Source: Apteryx mantelli
Lineage: Eukaryota > Chordata > Aves > Apterygiformes > Apterygidae
Reading direction: 5' to 3'
Assembly (NCBI RefSeq): GCF_036417845.1
Contig: NC_090020.1
Location: 30,736,425 to 30,800,424, forward strand
DNA length: 64,000 bases
Made by a program: the position numbers and the translations under genes. The notes below the pieces were generated by a model. The model had not been told where the DNA came from. It did not search any database and saw nothing but the letters and a program-made list of their open reading frames with translations. Positions 1 to 12,752 of this stretch are shown piece after piece (within the stretch, counting starts at the first letter, position 1; each line of letters begins with the position of its first letter).

Positions 1-1626
1 CCCGTCACTGGTTATTTTTCCTGCCATGTCCGTTCATTTCATTCCTCAGATAAAGAACCAGTCCTCAGTTATACCCATATAAATGTGATTTCACTATCGT
101 AAGCAATGCTACCTCTGGTATCAAGCTGCAGAAATAAGTGCAAAAACTGTCCCGCCTCCTCATCGAACCTGCAGCAGCTCACACTTATTTACCCAGATAT
201 GCCTTCTTCCCCCTGAATTTGTACCATTGTGTGTCATACCTGGTAATACAAGACATATATTTTCTCTGTATTTCTCCATATTTGAGAAAGTGCTGACAGT
301 TCTATTTCTTTGTCACTAAAAATGTGCAACAATGATCATTTTGGGTATAATTCACAAAGAGGAACACATTTCAAAGCCTGCTGCATGTAGAGCAAATTGA
401 AGAGTGTTGGCACCTGCTGCAAAACAGGGACCAAAGCAGGACTCCGGTGTCTTAACTATCAAAACTAAGGCAGCCCTAGGCTGGCTCCCTGCCTCATTTT
501 CCCTAATTGTAAGCTATATTTTCTTTGATAATATTTACAAAAACTCTGTTTTGGAGAGGATTAGTTAATTCTTTTGCAATGTTAGGAAAGTGCTAAGTAC
601 TTTTGCTAAGGGTTTAAGATAGGATAATGTAATACAGTCATGCATCAGGGTTCCTGCCTTGACATAAACGTAACATAGTGTGAACTGACTGCCCATATGT
701 TATAGCATATGGCACAATTCCAGTATCTCTTCATATACCTTATTCTTCATTCTCAGTGTAACCAAATGACTCTTCCACAGGGGGAATACTGAATTAAATT
801 AGGCCACAGACTGCGTAGTTTTATGTTTTTTTTTCTAGAGGTGATTAACAAGAGGTAACAACTGAAAAACCAAGATGGACTACAATTTCTTTTCCATCCG
901 CAAGAGAAAAAAATAGCAAAAATTTAAAATACAGTCATGCTATATATGGCATATACAATTAGGTCAGCAGTTTTTTTCTTTCCTTTTTTTTTTTTGTCTT
1001 ACATGGACACAACTAAAAAGGCAGCTCTTGAAATTTCCCCCATTGCCCTCCTATAAAACCAATAAAAAATAACTGAGCAATATACAGTAATTCCTTTCTT
1101 CTTCTAGCTTTTTTTTCTAAAGTCCTTTAAGGAACTGGGCTTTATGACGTATTCTAGTATGCTCATTTTCAAAATTACATTCATTGATGTCCATTAGATA
1201 TTGGCAAATGAACTTCTGTGCTGAGGGATTGAAATGCTATCAGATTTTTCAGTTCAGTTTCATCCCATTTTGAAGGAGAATCAGAAATATTTCATTCTTG
1301 GTAGCTTGTGGTCCTGTGTACCACTACACCATAAAATCACAGAAATATACTAAAAAATGTATTGCTATTTCATAAAGAGAAATATTGGACACTGGAAAAG
1401 CTATGAGAACAAATGAATGCTAAATCTTGATTTGTGGTAGAGAAATTACTTGGATGCTGTCACAATGGCATCTAATATTTTCATACTTGTCATAAGTAGT
1501 GGGCAATAAAATCTGGATTGTATTTTTATACAAAGTGAGAATGGCACACAGGTCAGATGGAGAATTGATTTAAACAGTTGCAAGCTTTGATTTACATGCA
1601 GTGCACAGTCTCAAATACCCCAAAAT
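1..1626. other. Anonymous AT-rich non-coding DNA
   Basis: No recognisable gene, RNA or transposon. The stretch is AT-rich with short T and A tracts (for example near 822-835 and 980-995) and frequent stop codons in all frames. It could be intergenic or intronic; the sequence alone does not say which. Confidence 0.6.
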
Positions 1627-1664
1627 ACAATTCTACAGAGACTACAAATTCAGTAGGCTGCTCT
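1627..1664 (+). repeat. 38-bp direct repeat, copy 1
   Basis: This block recurs at 2098-2135 in the same orientation with two C/T differences (by eye), an offset of 471 bp. The similarity stops abruptly on both sides, so this is a separated pair and not a long tandem array. It is too long for an ordinary target-site duplication and too short for a pair of LTRs. Confidence 0.85.
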
Positions 1665-2097
1665 CCTGACCAGATGTCTATCCTACAATTGATCATGCAT
1701 CTTTTATGGCAAATAACAGAAGCCTGGTCCAAACAAAGATGCAGAGCCAGATCCTCCAATGTGAGCAAAACCTGCGCAGAGAAAAACCAAGAGGCCTGGA
1801 AGATGAGCTGGAAAAGAAAGATTTCTACTCCACTGCTCATTTTGTTCACCTGTTCAAATCAGTTCTTGGTGCCAAAGTAAGCACAACAAAAGAACACCTA
1901 AAACATTTGCACCAGGCTGCAGAACCTCCAGAAAGCTTAAATTCAAACAAAAATGGGATATGGCATCCCAGGAAAGGCATTCTTTTTTATATTTTAACTG
2001 TCTCTTTGCTTCAGTTGTACACCAGTGAATCTAGTGACACAACTCCAGTTGATCAAGTAAGATTTCTGGACAGAGCAGGGTAAAAGTGTTCAGGTTA
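1665..2097. other. 433-bp segment between 38-bp direct repeats; no recognised gene
   Basis: The segment has few stop codons. A 125-codon frame runs from 1706 to 2083 on the plus strand, and other frames on both strands are open over part of the same DNA (about 1592-1880). Openness in several frames at once points to low stop density by chance and not to coding selection. The frame shows no signal peptide, membrane segment or domain that I recognise. The segment is not CR1. It may be locally inserted or duplicated DNA, since it lies exactly between the repeats. Confidence 0.4.
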
Positions 2098-2135
2098 ACA
2101 ATTCTATAGAGACTACAAATTTAGTAGGCTGCTCT
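2098..2135 (+). repeat. 38-bp direct repeat, copy 2
   Basis: Second copy of the block at 1627-1664. It lies about 60 bp before the start of an ancient CR1 remnant. Confidence 0.85.
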
Positions 2136-2196
2136 ATACTATAAATTTCAAAGATTAAATAATTGAATTAACTCAAAGAAGGTTAGGTATAATTAA

Positions 2197-2800
2197 CAGA
2201 TTCATAGACTTTCAAGCCAGGTGAGACCATTTTGACACTGTACTTCTGCCCAGTAATGCCTCCTTCAAGCTAAATAAGTTCTGATTGAATTGTGGTATTT
2301 CCTTCAGAAGGATATCTCATCTTAATTTCAAATGAGAAAGAATTTACTACAAGAATGCTGCTCTGTTATGCCAGAGATCATTACACTTATTGAATATTCA
2401 CATTTTAGTTCCAGTGTGATTCTATTTAGTTTTTGCTTCTGAATATTAGTCATGTTATGGTCATTGCCTGATAGAAAGAAGCGGAGGTTATATTACCCCA
2501 TGTAAGTAATTACAAAATATGATCAAATTACTTCTCAGCTGTCACTTCGATGAACTAAAAACATATAATTTTTTTCCTGTAAAGCATTTTTATATTCCTT
2601 GAATCTTTCTTGTGATTCTGTGCTGAATCAACTCCAATTTTTCCATATCCTTTTCTGAATATGATACAATAGATTAGGGAAAAAAAAGTCAAATTCCAAT
2701 TTCCTTAGCCTATGAAAAACACAAAATCAGACACCACAATGTATCATAGTAGTAGTATATTCTTATAGAAAATAGGCTTATGATACCTAGGCATGTTTCT
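2197..2800 (-). mobile_element. Ancient CR1 LINE 3' remnant, turtle/crocodilian-like type
   Basis: Read on the plus strand, the segment follows in order the complement of a CR1 3' region of the older reptile type. ATTCATAGACTTTCAAGCCAG is at the 3' terminus (from 2199). A CCCCATGTAAGTAATTACA block follows near 2497, then GATCAAATTACTTCT near 2521, and the 'tctttcttgtgattctgtgctga' block near 2605-2630. The matches keep order and spacing over about 600 bp but contain many substitutions and small indels, so this is an old insertion. Only non-coding 3' sequence and a badly decayed end of the reverse-transcriptase frame remain. The assignment rests on remembered family consensus. Its left edge (near 2197) is clear; its right edge is uncertain. 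Confidence 0.62.
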
Positions 2801-5077
2801 CCTCATTTTGCTATAAATTTTCTTTACTATATTATATGCATGTAGCAGGAGTATAACCAATGTGCTGCTGATGGAATAGGGCCATAACTAAGTGCTTGGT
2901 ATCAAGCTCTACCAAGAATGCATCATTCATATTTTGTTTCATATTACTTTAGGACTAAGTACTAGGAGTATTTACTCTATAAAAAGAGCAGTGTTATAAT
3001 CCAATTAACATTTTCAAAAGACGTCATAGGAAAGGGACTCTCACAGGAGCTGGGAAGACAGATTGAGTTGTGAGGTTTATGTGTATATATATATCTAGGA
3101 AGACAACAACTTCTGCCTGAGGACTGCAAGCAAAATATGAGGTATTTTACAGGTTCTACTCCTCTGATGTAAAACACAGTAAGATCTTCTTAAGCTGTTA
3201 CTGAAAATAGTTTTTCCACTGCTGAAGACAATTTAATCAGAGTTCATCTCCAGGTGTAAAAAAGTGTTCTAGAAATGAGGTATTTAGTCAGTTTGAAGAC
3301 ATAAGGCAATGCAAACCTAACTAATATATAAACATTTTCAACAGTGACTTGCTCTGATTGGCAGCCACTATCAAAAACAACAGCATAAACATAGCTGAAA
3401 TCTTCAGGAGTCAGACTCGGAGAACACACAGAATAGAAAACAAAAGAACGCTTATAATAGGTTTATACATAGCTAGCTATGCCTATTATTTACTCAGTCA
3501 CTGATATATTTGATTTGGGTTAAGCAAGACAATAGGGATAAAACAACTAGGCTTTCCCCCGTATTTCAGTCACACTGCAGTCAAGTTAAATCTTCCTCAT
3601 ATTTAAAGTATTTCATTAAATCTTTTGTTCAGTTTGCATTACAGCTTCCCAGATGACCTACAACTGAAATATTACAAGAACTGACATTAGCAAGCTAATT
3701 CCATCTGAGAATCAAAAGTTCTACCTGACCCTCTTCGATCTGCACAATTAAGTTGGAAATCTCAAGAAAACAACTTTACTCATAATTTCCACATGTCATT
3801 ACAGCCAAGCAGAGAAAAAGCAAGCTAAGATGACAGAAACTAACATATGGTTCAACAGTGTGTTTCTGCACTGATTACTTGAGGTTCACTACGTGTGAGA
3901 TCCAAGCTTCCCTTGTTGGCAGTGGACAGTACATCTGATGCCAGTTGTTTCCCACATAGACTCCAGGTCCAATATGCCATGTTTCATGCGCACATGCAGA
4001 AGATGCTTTACAGCTTGCACGAGTGCAGTTTGCTGCACAGGTGACATGGGCTTATGGAGCAAGAACGTTCACCTAACCTGAGCTTTTCGTGCAAGCAACT
4101 TGTGTTTTGCATATACAGAGCAAGCCCACCAAGATGGACTTGGTGGCTGCGCATCCCAACATGCCAAGATGACCTTGTCTTTTAGATAGAATAGCACCAA
4201 CTGCAGAACCAAGACATAAAGAGGAGCATAAATATCCCTTAGAAAATGGCCATTTTCCATTGATTCCATCACATCTCCATTTCTGTTGATGAATAACATA
4301 AAAGCTGCATCCAGGGAAGCTGCAAAGACTGCAACACAGCTAAAAAGCTCTCATGATATCAGGAAAAATACATCCCAGTAGGAGTACTGGGGGCAAAAAA
4401 GTCATGATAAAAATATAGCTACGTTCCAGACATAATAAGCATATAAAAGTGATTACATGATGTGACTGCTCACAAGAGCAGAAGATTAATGTTTCAGGAG
4501 CTCCCTTTAGTTCCCATTTAAATGAATTTTACCTTAACTTAATCAAGTAAGAGGGAGAAGTACAAGTACAACATCCATTTGGTGGTTTCCTTTCTAAGTC
4601 TTAAGAGCACCAATTTTTCTGTCCGAGCTGCATGTCAGCTAGTAGCTAGATTCCCCTGCTTCCTTGGGCTCTGTTTCACAGAGCTCTCTGAAATGTGCTG
4701 AAATAAGCTTCTTTATTTTCCACATTGGTGAGGAGGAAGGTTGTGGGGTTTATGTATGTGCATTTTTAAGAAAAAAATAAAAACATCAAAAACATCTTTG
4801 TATAGCACAATATGTATACTATCACAAACAGTTCCTTCATTTAAGACAGAAACAACAGGCAAACACTATGTCTTAAAGTCACCATAGGGAGTCTCTCCAT
4901 ATATCTTTCAGATGTGATGGAAGCAGCAGGAAATATCCTCTCTGATTTAGCATTTCACAGGCTAGTGTCTCTGTCAGTAGTTCGAAGGCACTAAATGCCT
5001 GCTTGGAAAATGCATAATGACTTAAATGTTCTATTTACCAATGAGCTGAAAGTTATTTCTGAGAAACCTAACATTTA
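2801..5077. other. Anonymous non-coding DNA
   Basis: No gene or known repeat seen. There is a short TA run near 3083-3095 and a GACGTCAT half-palindrome (CRE-like) at 3020-3027. Open frames here are all under 80 codons and have no domain features. Confidence 0.55.
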
Positions 5078-5122
5078 CCCCCCCCCCAAAAAAAAAAAAA
5101 AAGAGAGAGAGAGAGAGAGAGA
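5078..5122 (+). repeat. Compound simple repeat C10-A15-(GA)10
   Basis: A run of ten C (5078-5087), then fifteen A (5088-5102), then ten GA dinucleotides (5103-5122). Abutting homopolymers like these often vary in length and are prone to assembly or sequencing error. Confidence 0.95.
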
Positions 5123-7238
5123 ACATTCACTGGATCTAATTCAAGTATTTCAGAAAATAACAGCAATAACCATGAAGCTGAAGGCTGAGAACATAACAAT
5201 AACCCACTCTTTCTGTGCACCACCAACTGAACACCAGCAACTAAAACTCCTTCTGCATAATTTGAAGATTAAGGTAAGCGTTCAACTCGGACATGAGAAA
5301 ATATGGAAGATTCAGTTGGCAGCATTGCCAAGTGAAGGACGAAGTGCAACCTTTCAATGGACTTCTTTTGCATATTAATAAATGGAAAGCTCGGGTTTAT
5401 TCTACAACAAAAAACTAAGTGTTGGGGCCAGGTCTGACTATGGGTTGAGCTCTGGACCATGAAATGGATGTGCAACATCCAGAGAAGTATTTAAGCGCAG
5501 AGTCATGGGTAGCTGAGGTTTCATCAGCTACACATCTCAGTTTCAAGCTTCTGGACTGTTTGTCACCCACAAAATATTTTATGAGTGATCCATGGAAAAT
5601 GTGCTCTGGAACTTATTATTAATAAGAATGACTTTGGTGTTGTAATGACACCAAGGGCCTGCTTCTGCTCTCGCTTCATCCCTATGGTGCAGAATCAGAT
5701 CTTTTATCTGTACTTTTTAATAATAGCTTTTCTATGCTTGCTGTGCTCTTCTACAGAAATTTTTATGGCTGTATCTGCTGTATATTTTTTTTATGTTGCT
5801 GCATCTGCCCAAGAGAGGTTAGTGATAGGTACACAGGCCGCAGTAATTCGCTGCCTATAAACCCAGACCATCCTCTGCAATTTAATAGCTTAAATATTTT
5901 TCCTTAAATACCTCTGTCTCATCTACCACCAAGCACCTCCTTATTGGTTAAAATGTCAAGACCAGAAAGCTCATTAGTCATTCCTAAAATGGGCTGCAAA
6001 ATACAAACTGCAATTTATGACACTTGGGCTGTTAGCAGAAGGTTTATTTTTTATTTTCTGCCTTTATCCCTGCAAATTTTGGATGGTTCCTTCCTCTGTA
6101 CTGACAGTGAATCTTTTTCTCTTTCATTCGCACTGCCAGCATCTCTGTTTTGACCATTCATCATCTCATATTTCCAGTGAGCCTTTGCTGATTTGGCATT
6201 AGGCAAAACTCAGGAAATTTTATCAGCTTTTAAGAGAAATTTAAACTGGTCATGCATACATATATTTAATTCAAGAAAAGACTATGCCCCTTTTTCAATG
6301 AATAAGCTTTTAATTTTCCAGTTACAAACTAGCAAGCAGCTTCTATGGCTAGAGGCTAGCTTATGCCTTTGACATTGGCTAGTGAGGATCCTTGGAACAT
6401 AAATATATGCAATAAGCCAATAATTTTGCCTGCCTTTCTGCTGCTCTTGAGAGTATCTCAGTTCTGGCAAACAGACAGGTAATGGGAATTAGAAAGAGCG
6501 GGAAAAAACAGCAATAAAAATATAAATCACAAAAGGAAGGAAATCCATTTGGTCCTTGGCAGCAGAGACACCGCTCAGCTAATCCATGCTGAGTGTAATC
6601 CAATACTCCTTTATATAATCCTGTGCTTGTGGAAGAAAATTAAAGTTTAATGCAATAACAGCTGATACAAATCACTTTTGTTGCCCAGAAGCAGATTAAA
6701 AAATAGTTAAAATCATACAAATCTAATTTTTTTGTTGTTGTTGTTGCTTTATTTTATTCAGTAACATCTTTATTCTTTAATCCACAGCACCAGTTTTTGA
6801 TTATTATACAAATATTCCCAAAGTAAGAGTGATTTTGTGATGGAGAGAAGGGAAGAGAAAATAGTGACAGCCAAGAAATGATTAGCTCTCAAATGGCACA
6901 TGTTAAAACTCTTTCAAAAATCCATAATTTTTTCATAAGTTCATATGGGTCCTTGCCTTTAATCAATCTGTGTCAAGGGGACTTTAAAATAAGCATAGAG
7001 ACAATAGAAGGCTATCAGTCACAATTGGAGCTGTGCAAGTCATTCCCATTAGCTATCACTCTTGTGTACATATGAATTTGTTTTTCTGTGATACATTTGA
7101 GATCTGCCAACAGTGGGGCAGACAGAGAATTTCTGTGAGACACACCACAACATAAGGGAGAACGTGATGAGCAGGATCTTCCTTATTATTACTCTAGCGA
7201 TCAACTACAACCCCTACTTCTTCAGAAAATTGGACTGC
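5123..7238. other. Anonymous AT-rich non-coding DNA
   Basis: Nothing recognisable apart from five TTG units at 6732-6746. Open frames of 60-91 codons (for example 5585-5860) are hydrophobic from T-rich codons and show no family features, so they are treated as chance. Confidence 0.55.
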
Positions 7239-7259
7239 AAAAAAAAAAAAAAAAAAAAA
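7239..7259 (+). repeat. Poly-A tract, A21
   Basis: An uninterrupted run of 21 A. I see no AATAAA signal in the 30 bases before it and no recognisable retrocopy upstream, so a processed-pseudogene tail is not supported. Confidence 0.9.
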
Positions 7260-7949
7260 GACAGATGAGAAATGATCCAAGGCATATAACATTCTGTACA
7301 GTATATACTCTATATAGCAAGTTCCTTCATGACAGAAAAGGTTAACAGTTTATCTGAAATTTTGATCAGACTCTCATCTGGTTTGGCAACAATTGAAAGG
7401 AATTAAATCAGGAAAAGCTGCACGCAAGTGACACCCTAGAAAGACACTATGGAATAAAAGAAAACAAAATTAGCAGGGTTTTGTTGTGTCTCAGTGATAT
7501 CCCACTGTAACCCTAAATCCTTGATTAAAGCTATTACATATCGGCTTGGTATCTGTTATTTACAGCAAGAGATTAGCCCATGTACAGTTGTACCAGTATG
7601 GCCAAAGTAAAAAGGCTATTTAAGAACAATCTCCTTCCTAAATTCCAACATATATACATATCTGAAATTGTGGGCTCCTCCCACTGCTTTATCAATACTT
7701 GTTTTTTCACCCAGTTTTTAAATGGGCATCTCTTATGTTTAGGCACCTAAGGCACTGGTTCTCACTCCTGACAGGTGAAAGCAAGTCCATAGAGTGTATG
7801 TGGCAAGATCTATACACAGCTGTGAGGAAAAGCTCCAAGCAATCAAGTTATAGTTAGCTATGGTGTATTGAAAAAGACTGTGGAGTATTTCTAATAGGTA
7901 AGCTGAAAGACTCATTTTCCCACTTTACCCTCTTCTCTGTCCAGCTGAA
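7260..7949. other. Anonymous non-coding DNA
   Basis: Nothing recognisable. The GC content rises gradually towards the CpG-rich patch that follows. Confidence 0.5.
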
Positions 7950-8250
7950 GAGCACCACGACGGCAGCTGTTATTACCCCTCTATATTGCAGTGTGCTCCA
8001 ATTACACGGGTTCAGTGAGCAGCGGCAGCGTTCGGTTGCTGGTCCCCGGAGTGTGATTGGATGTGTCGGTCGGGTCCTACTTTGCCAGACCACTTGCGCT
8101 GGCTTCCCGCGCATGCTGGAAAATGTATTAAAGGCACTGCAGAGGGAAGCAGGGGGAGGTTGTGTTTTTTTCCTAATCCCTTTGCAGCCTGCCAGGCTCA
8201 AACTGCAAATGTCATCGCCACGAAGGCAGTAGTTGAATTCAACAGGTGGG
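7950..8250. promoter_or_regulatory. Small CpG-rich patch, possible promoter or regulatory element
   Basis: About 14 CpG dinucleotides fall in roughly 270 bp (hand count), with GC near 55 percent. The flanks are AT-rich and nearly CpG-free. The patch contains GCGCATGC at 8109-8116, eight bases of the NRF1 site core, and GATTGG (inverted CCAAT) at 8055-8060. Both motifs are common in TATA-less CpG promoters. A 137-codon minus-strand frame covers 8267-7854 but has no recognisable domain and is probably kept open by base composition. There is no clear exon or splice junction, so this could be a distal promoter, an enhancer, a lncRNA start or merely a GC-rich remnant. The promoter role is inference. 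Confidence 0.35.
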
Positions 8251-11154
8251 GTAATAAACCATGACATTTCGAGCAGGTTTAATTGTGCTGGGGGTGCTGA
8301 GATACCTTTCAGTACAAACCCAGCTTTATTCCATGTCAGTCACAGGGTTGCAGATCCTGTTTCTACTCTGGGTATGAACCAGGTTGTAAAGTTCCCACCG
8401 CCAACACACTTGATGACCTTTCAGGTGATGAAACCCCTGACCTATATCGCTCCCATCTTTGCTGGTTCAGCTGTTGGGTGGTGACAACCTGCTAGACTCT
8501 GTGTCTGGTCTAACAGTGATTTACTGCATAATAGAATTAAAGCATTAGCATGGTATTCCTGTCCTCCCTCCCAACCCTAAAGGGCTTTGGTGGTTGTGTG
8601 AGAGGCTCTCTGGAGGAAATTGCAACATGCGGGGATTTGTTGTGAGCCTATTGCCGCCTAGTGCCAAGACAGTTCATAAATTTAAGTGAAACATGACATC
8701 TAGGCTCCTGTTTTTTTTCCTTTCGGTTCTTCCTTATGACAATTTCAGCAACAGCTTTCCTGAAAAAAGAGCTAGCCTGCTGGTCCAAGAACAAGGCACA
8801 TCCCTCATCCTACTTAAGATTTTTGCTGATGTTCTCCTTTAGAATAAATATTATAGCCATGAAAACAGAACTAATTAAAAGACAAAGTATATTTTTAAAG
8901 CTCCAAATTACCATCTCATTTACATCACAATTACTCTATTGATGTCAACTCATCTATTTTGCATCCATACCAAATTAAAAAAAAAGAAACCAAAATGTGC
9001 CTGAGTTTTTCAAATGAATAATAATGATAATAAATCTTTATCCCATAAAATAGAAAGTTTATAAAAGCTTATTCTGTTAAATAATCAAGTACTGAGGGTT
9101 AGCTTCTTTGAAAACAACCTTCTTTCATTCTAAGATATGATCACTAATATTGTGTTATTACAGGAAGAATATCAAAATGGCATTATTATTTGCACATAAG
9201 CCAGCAAAAGACAAAGTTGGTACGCCTCTGTATTTCAAAACACACGTGTCCTTTTCTCAACACTGCAAATATCACATCAGTGAATTTGGAGGCATAGGGG
9301 AGTGAAGAAAGTGTTTAAACCACAGATTCAGAAAGAGGAATCAAATTTACATGCAAGTCTGTCAGAATTTTTCTTTTGGCAAAATGTTTCTAGTAACTTA
9401 TATTAGATGAAAAACTGTTCTCTTCTAATTAGGCAGTTATGAATAGCTTAACTTCACTCTATGCTAAAAACTCTTAAGTTATTTTCTTTTCACTGCTACA
9501 AACTTGTGGGTTTTTTTCTAGAATCTTACATGGAGTGTCTCCTTCAATATGCTCTTTATTTTAAAATAAAGCTTTAGATATGTGCTTACTATTGAAGTTT
9601 GAAGCCAGTTTTTAATTATGAAAATAGTTAAATTCCTTTCATCTTATTGCATTTTGCAACCCTCCTAGCATATGAAGGCATCCTTTTAAGTAAATCAGGT
9701 GTCCTCACTTGGCAAAATTAGTGCCTTTTTTTTCCTTTGCTCCAGTTACTTCTGGTTTTAAATCTTCTGTCCTGCCAAGACATTAAAGAATTTTTTCCTC
9801 TGGAACAAATCAAACGTTTTCCTGCCAAAAAACATATTAAATTAAAAATAAAACCCATGTTCAGGCAAGTTTAACCATCATTTCCACTGATGTCAATGGC
9901 AAAGTTTTTACTGAAATCATAAAAAAAGTGTCAAGAAATATCCATAGAGTGAAAATGCTCTCAATCTTGCCAATCTTTCCCTTTAGTAGGAAAAAATCTC
10001 ACAAAATCAGAATCAGCAGAAAGATAACAGAAAACTCCCTATGAAACTTTTTTAAAAATAAATCAGCTCAGGCACTTACTTTATAGTAGACTCTGTGGGG
10101 AACCCTCACTTGCCTCCAGTTAATCAGTTTTAAAATAGGCATAAGTTTCTGTGTGTTGTATTTGGTTGCACAGTTGCATTGACCTTAGCAGAGCAAGTGT
10201 TGTTTGGCTCTGTGTTTGGTGAAGAAAAACCCTGGAAGACACATGTGAAATCTAAGTTACAATAGATGTCTTCCATAGTCTGTAGGCAGCCCAAGCCATG
10301 GATATAAGTGAAGCGGAAGGTTTCAGTTGTGAGACACAAAAGTTATTAGATCCTCCAAACATGCTCCTGTATTCGTTTCCCCACTCTTTCCCATAGCCCA
10401 TATACAAGGTCCCACCCATGTCCCTGGCTTCCTGCTGGTAAATCTACGATGGAGTTGGATGTTGTCATTTAAGACATCTGCAGAACAATGAAAAGCTGAA
10501 AGTGTAGCAACATCATAAATATAACGCATGTTTTGTAAAGCTAGCCAATAACTACTACAATAACAGAATTAATTGATTTTAATTCATGCATTTGCAAAAT
10601 AAGACAGGACAGGCTGGTAGAAGATCACTACAATACATGGCCTCAGACCTTATATTTTGTACCTGCAAACTGCTGGGGACACTAGCAAGCACTCAGGATC
10701 ATCTACCCATCAACGCGAGGAGCCCACAACGCAGCTCAGGGAGCCTTCCACCCCACTGAGTGTTTTAAGGGAGCTGGCTCTTACACCCACACATGCATAA
10801 TCAATACTACCAGAAACCCAGGGTAACAAAGCTAAATCTTAAGAGTTAACACCAGGGACAGGTTAAAGTGCCACTCATGTTCTCACAGGATATTATAGTA
10901 CTCAAAAATAAAAGCTCGAGCTGGGCCCTTCAATCTCCAACACACAAGCGAGCACAGCTTGACACTGAAGACCATGGGAACACGGCAGCACCCGCTGTTC
11001 AGACCTTCTCAAGCGTGCTGTAAAATTGGCCTTTTCTCATAGGCAGTTTTGCCGACTAATCCCATGCCAAAAATGTATTTTAACTAACAGGTAAAATATT
11101 AGCTAGGAAGGGACATGGGGGAGAGTGAGGAGGCAGTTTTATGTGTCTGTTGCA
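8251..11154. other. Anonymous non-coding DNA
   Basis: No gene seen. The first 400 bp keep moderate GC and complex, non-repetitive sequence that could be a conserved element, but that needs alignment to judge. Beyond about 8.9 kb it is AT-rich with an ACACGTGT palindrome at 9242-9249. Small open frames (68-69 codons near 10.1-10.5 kb) have no family features. Confidence 0.5.
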
Positions 11155-11162
11155 TCACGTGA
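11155..11162. promoter_or_regulatory. E-box palindrome TCACGTGA
   Basis: A perfect 8-bp palindrome containing CACGTG, the core bound by bHLH-ZIP factors such as MYC/MAX, USF and TFE. One isolated site in 64 kb is near chance expectation, so functional use is not implied. Confidence 0.2.
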
Positions 11163-12752
11163 TTTCTACTCCGGTTGCTCTGGGTCCTTGTTTTACAGCA
11201 CAAACATCCCTTAGACAGTCATCAAATTCTGGTCCGTCATTTCTCAGGGTTATCCTGGAATATGTGTTGTTTTTAATAGTTTCAATCCTGCCGAGTAGAA
11301 TGAATTTGGTAAATGAGTGGTATGAATCTAATACAGTAACTATTGCAGATTTTCTTTTTTCTTTAATTAAGACATCACACAGTACCTTTCTGTTTGGCTC
11401 TTTTAACTAGGCCACTAATGCTAGCTCAGGTATGTTGTTACAATCGGGCAATAACAGTACATCTCTACAGTGCAGTGGAGAAAAAGAAGAAAAATATTAT
11501 TGGAGTGTTTTCCTTGAAATGATAAGAGACATCACCAGCAGTAACGCGACGAATGGACTTCATCAGTTCCACTAAAGCTACGAAAGAGGCATTTTTTCTG
11601 GTAAAAATCAGCTTCTGGCTGTTGTTTTTTCTTCAAATCCTAACTTTTCCCAAATTCCACTGGATCTTTTAGTGAGTGGCTTTTCTGAAAACTTGCATCT
11701 TCAGTTACAGCACAGACAAACAGCAAACAAAAGATCAGTATATCTCTCAATATTCCTTAACCATAACTATAAACTAAAGAAACAGTCTCTGAAGGCTGTA
11801 GCACTCTTAGGAGCAGCCTTTATTTGGCTGCTTAACTACAGTGACACCAGCAAAATATTCTTAGAGGGATGCAACTCGTATGAGCAACATGACATCTTGT
11901 GTTGGTAGAATTTATTCCAGTTGCAGACCCTCTTCTCCAATGATAACCACTAATATAACTGTCTTCTGGGCTCTTCTTGGTACAACTACTCTGATCATAA
12001 ATTCTACTTCATTGTACCCCTGGATCAACACAGCTATATTGACATAGTTTATGGTATAGACCTGGTCCTTAGTTTCTTGGCCAGACTGGCTGCTCTTTCC
12101 TCTGCTGAGATGGCCAACATGACTCCCCATCAAGATAAAGCCAATTAACCAGTTTCCAACAGGACACCAAAAATAAATCAAGAGAAAATCATCAGATGAT
12201 CACATTCAACCTACCAGCAAAACGTGACTGGTATAATTCTAATGGTATAATGGCATTTTCAAAAATTCCAGTTTTGAATACGTGACAGAAGAACTATAGC
12301 ATTTCTTTTGCAGGATGAAATGTGGCAATGGGTCAAATATTTAATGGAGGCCTAAATACCACTTCCAAAATGTGGTACAGGTACTGCAATATTTATTAGT
12401 TTTCTTTACTTTATGTTTGTCTTGGCCTGCCACCAATCCTCCATCCTTCATTTTCTCCTCAAACAATATATTTCTTCTTTTGTCCTTCCTTTTTTTTAAT
12501 TATTTACATACGATTATATATCTTACAAATTAGAAAAAAAACCTCTGAACCTAAAGGCCAGTGTCCTTTATCCAACAGTAGAATTTGTTACTAACACCCA
12601 ATGCTAATATCTATAAGCAGACTCTTATGCTGCAAAAAATGTGAAAATAAAACAAAAAAGATTTAAAACATATCTAAAGTGCTTTAATATAGATTTCAGA
12701 GAGAAAAAAAAAGCTAATGAACACTTGGCCAAATTTAAATAGGCTATTAACC
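11163..12752. other. Anonymous non-coding DNA
   Basis: No recognisable gene or transposon. The 78- and 89-codon frames at 11672-11908 and 12181-11912 show no domain or composition unlike their surroundings. Confidence 0.5.

Noticed and set aside
7080..7259. Processed pseudogene ending in the A21 tract
   Set aside because: No polyadenylation signal just upstream, no recognisable coding remnant and no evident target-site duplication.
7854..8267. 137-codon minus-strand frame as a host gene
   Set aside because: No recognisable domain, overlapped by two open plus-strand frames, and placed in a CpG-rich, stop-poor patch where long frames arise by composition.
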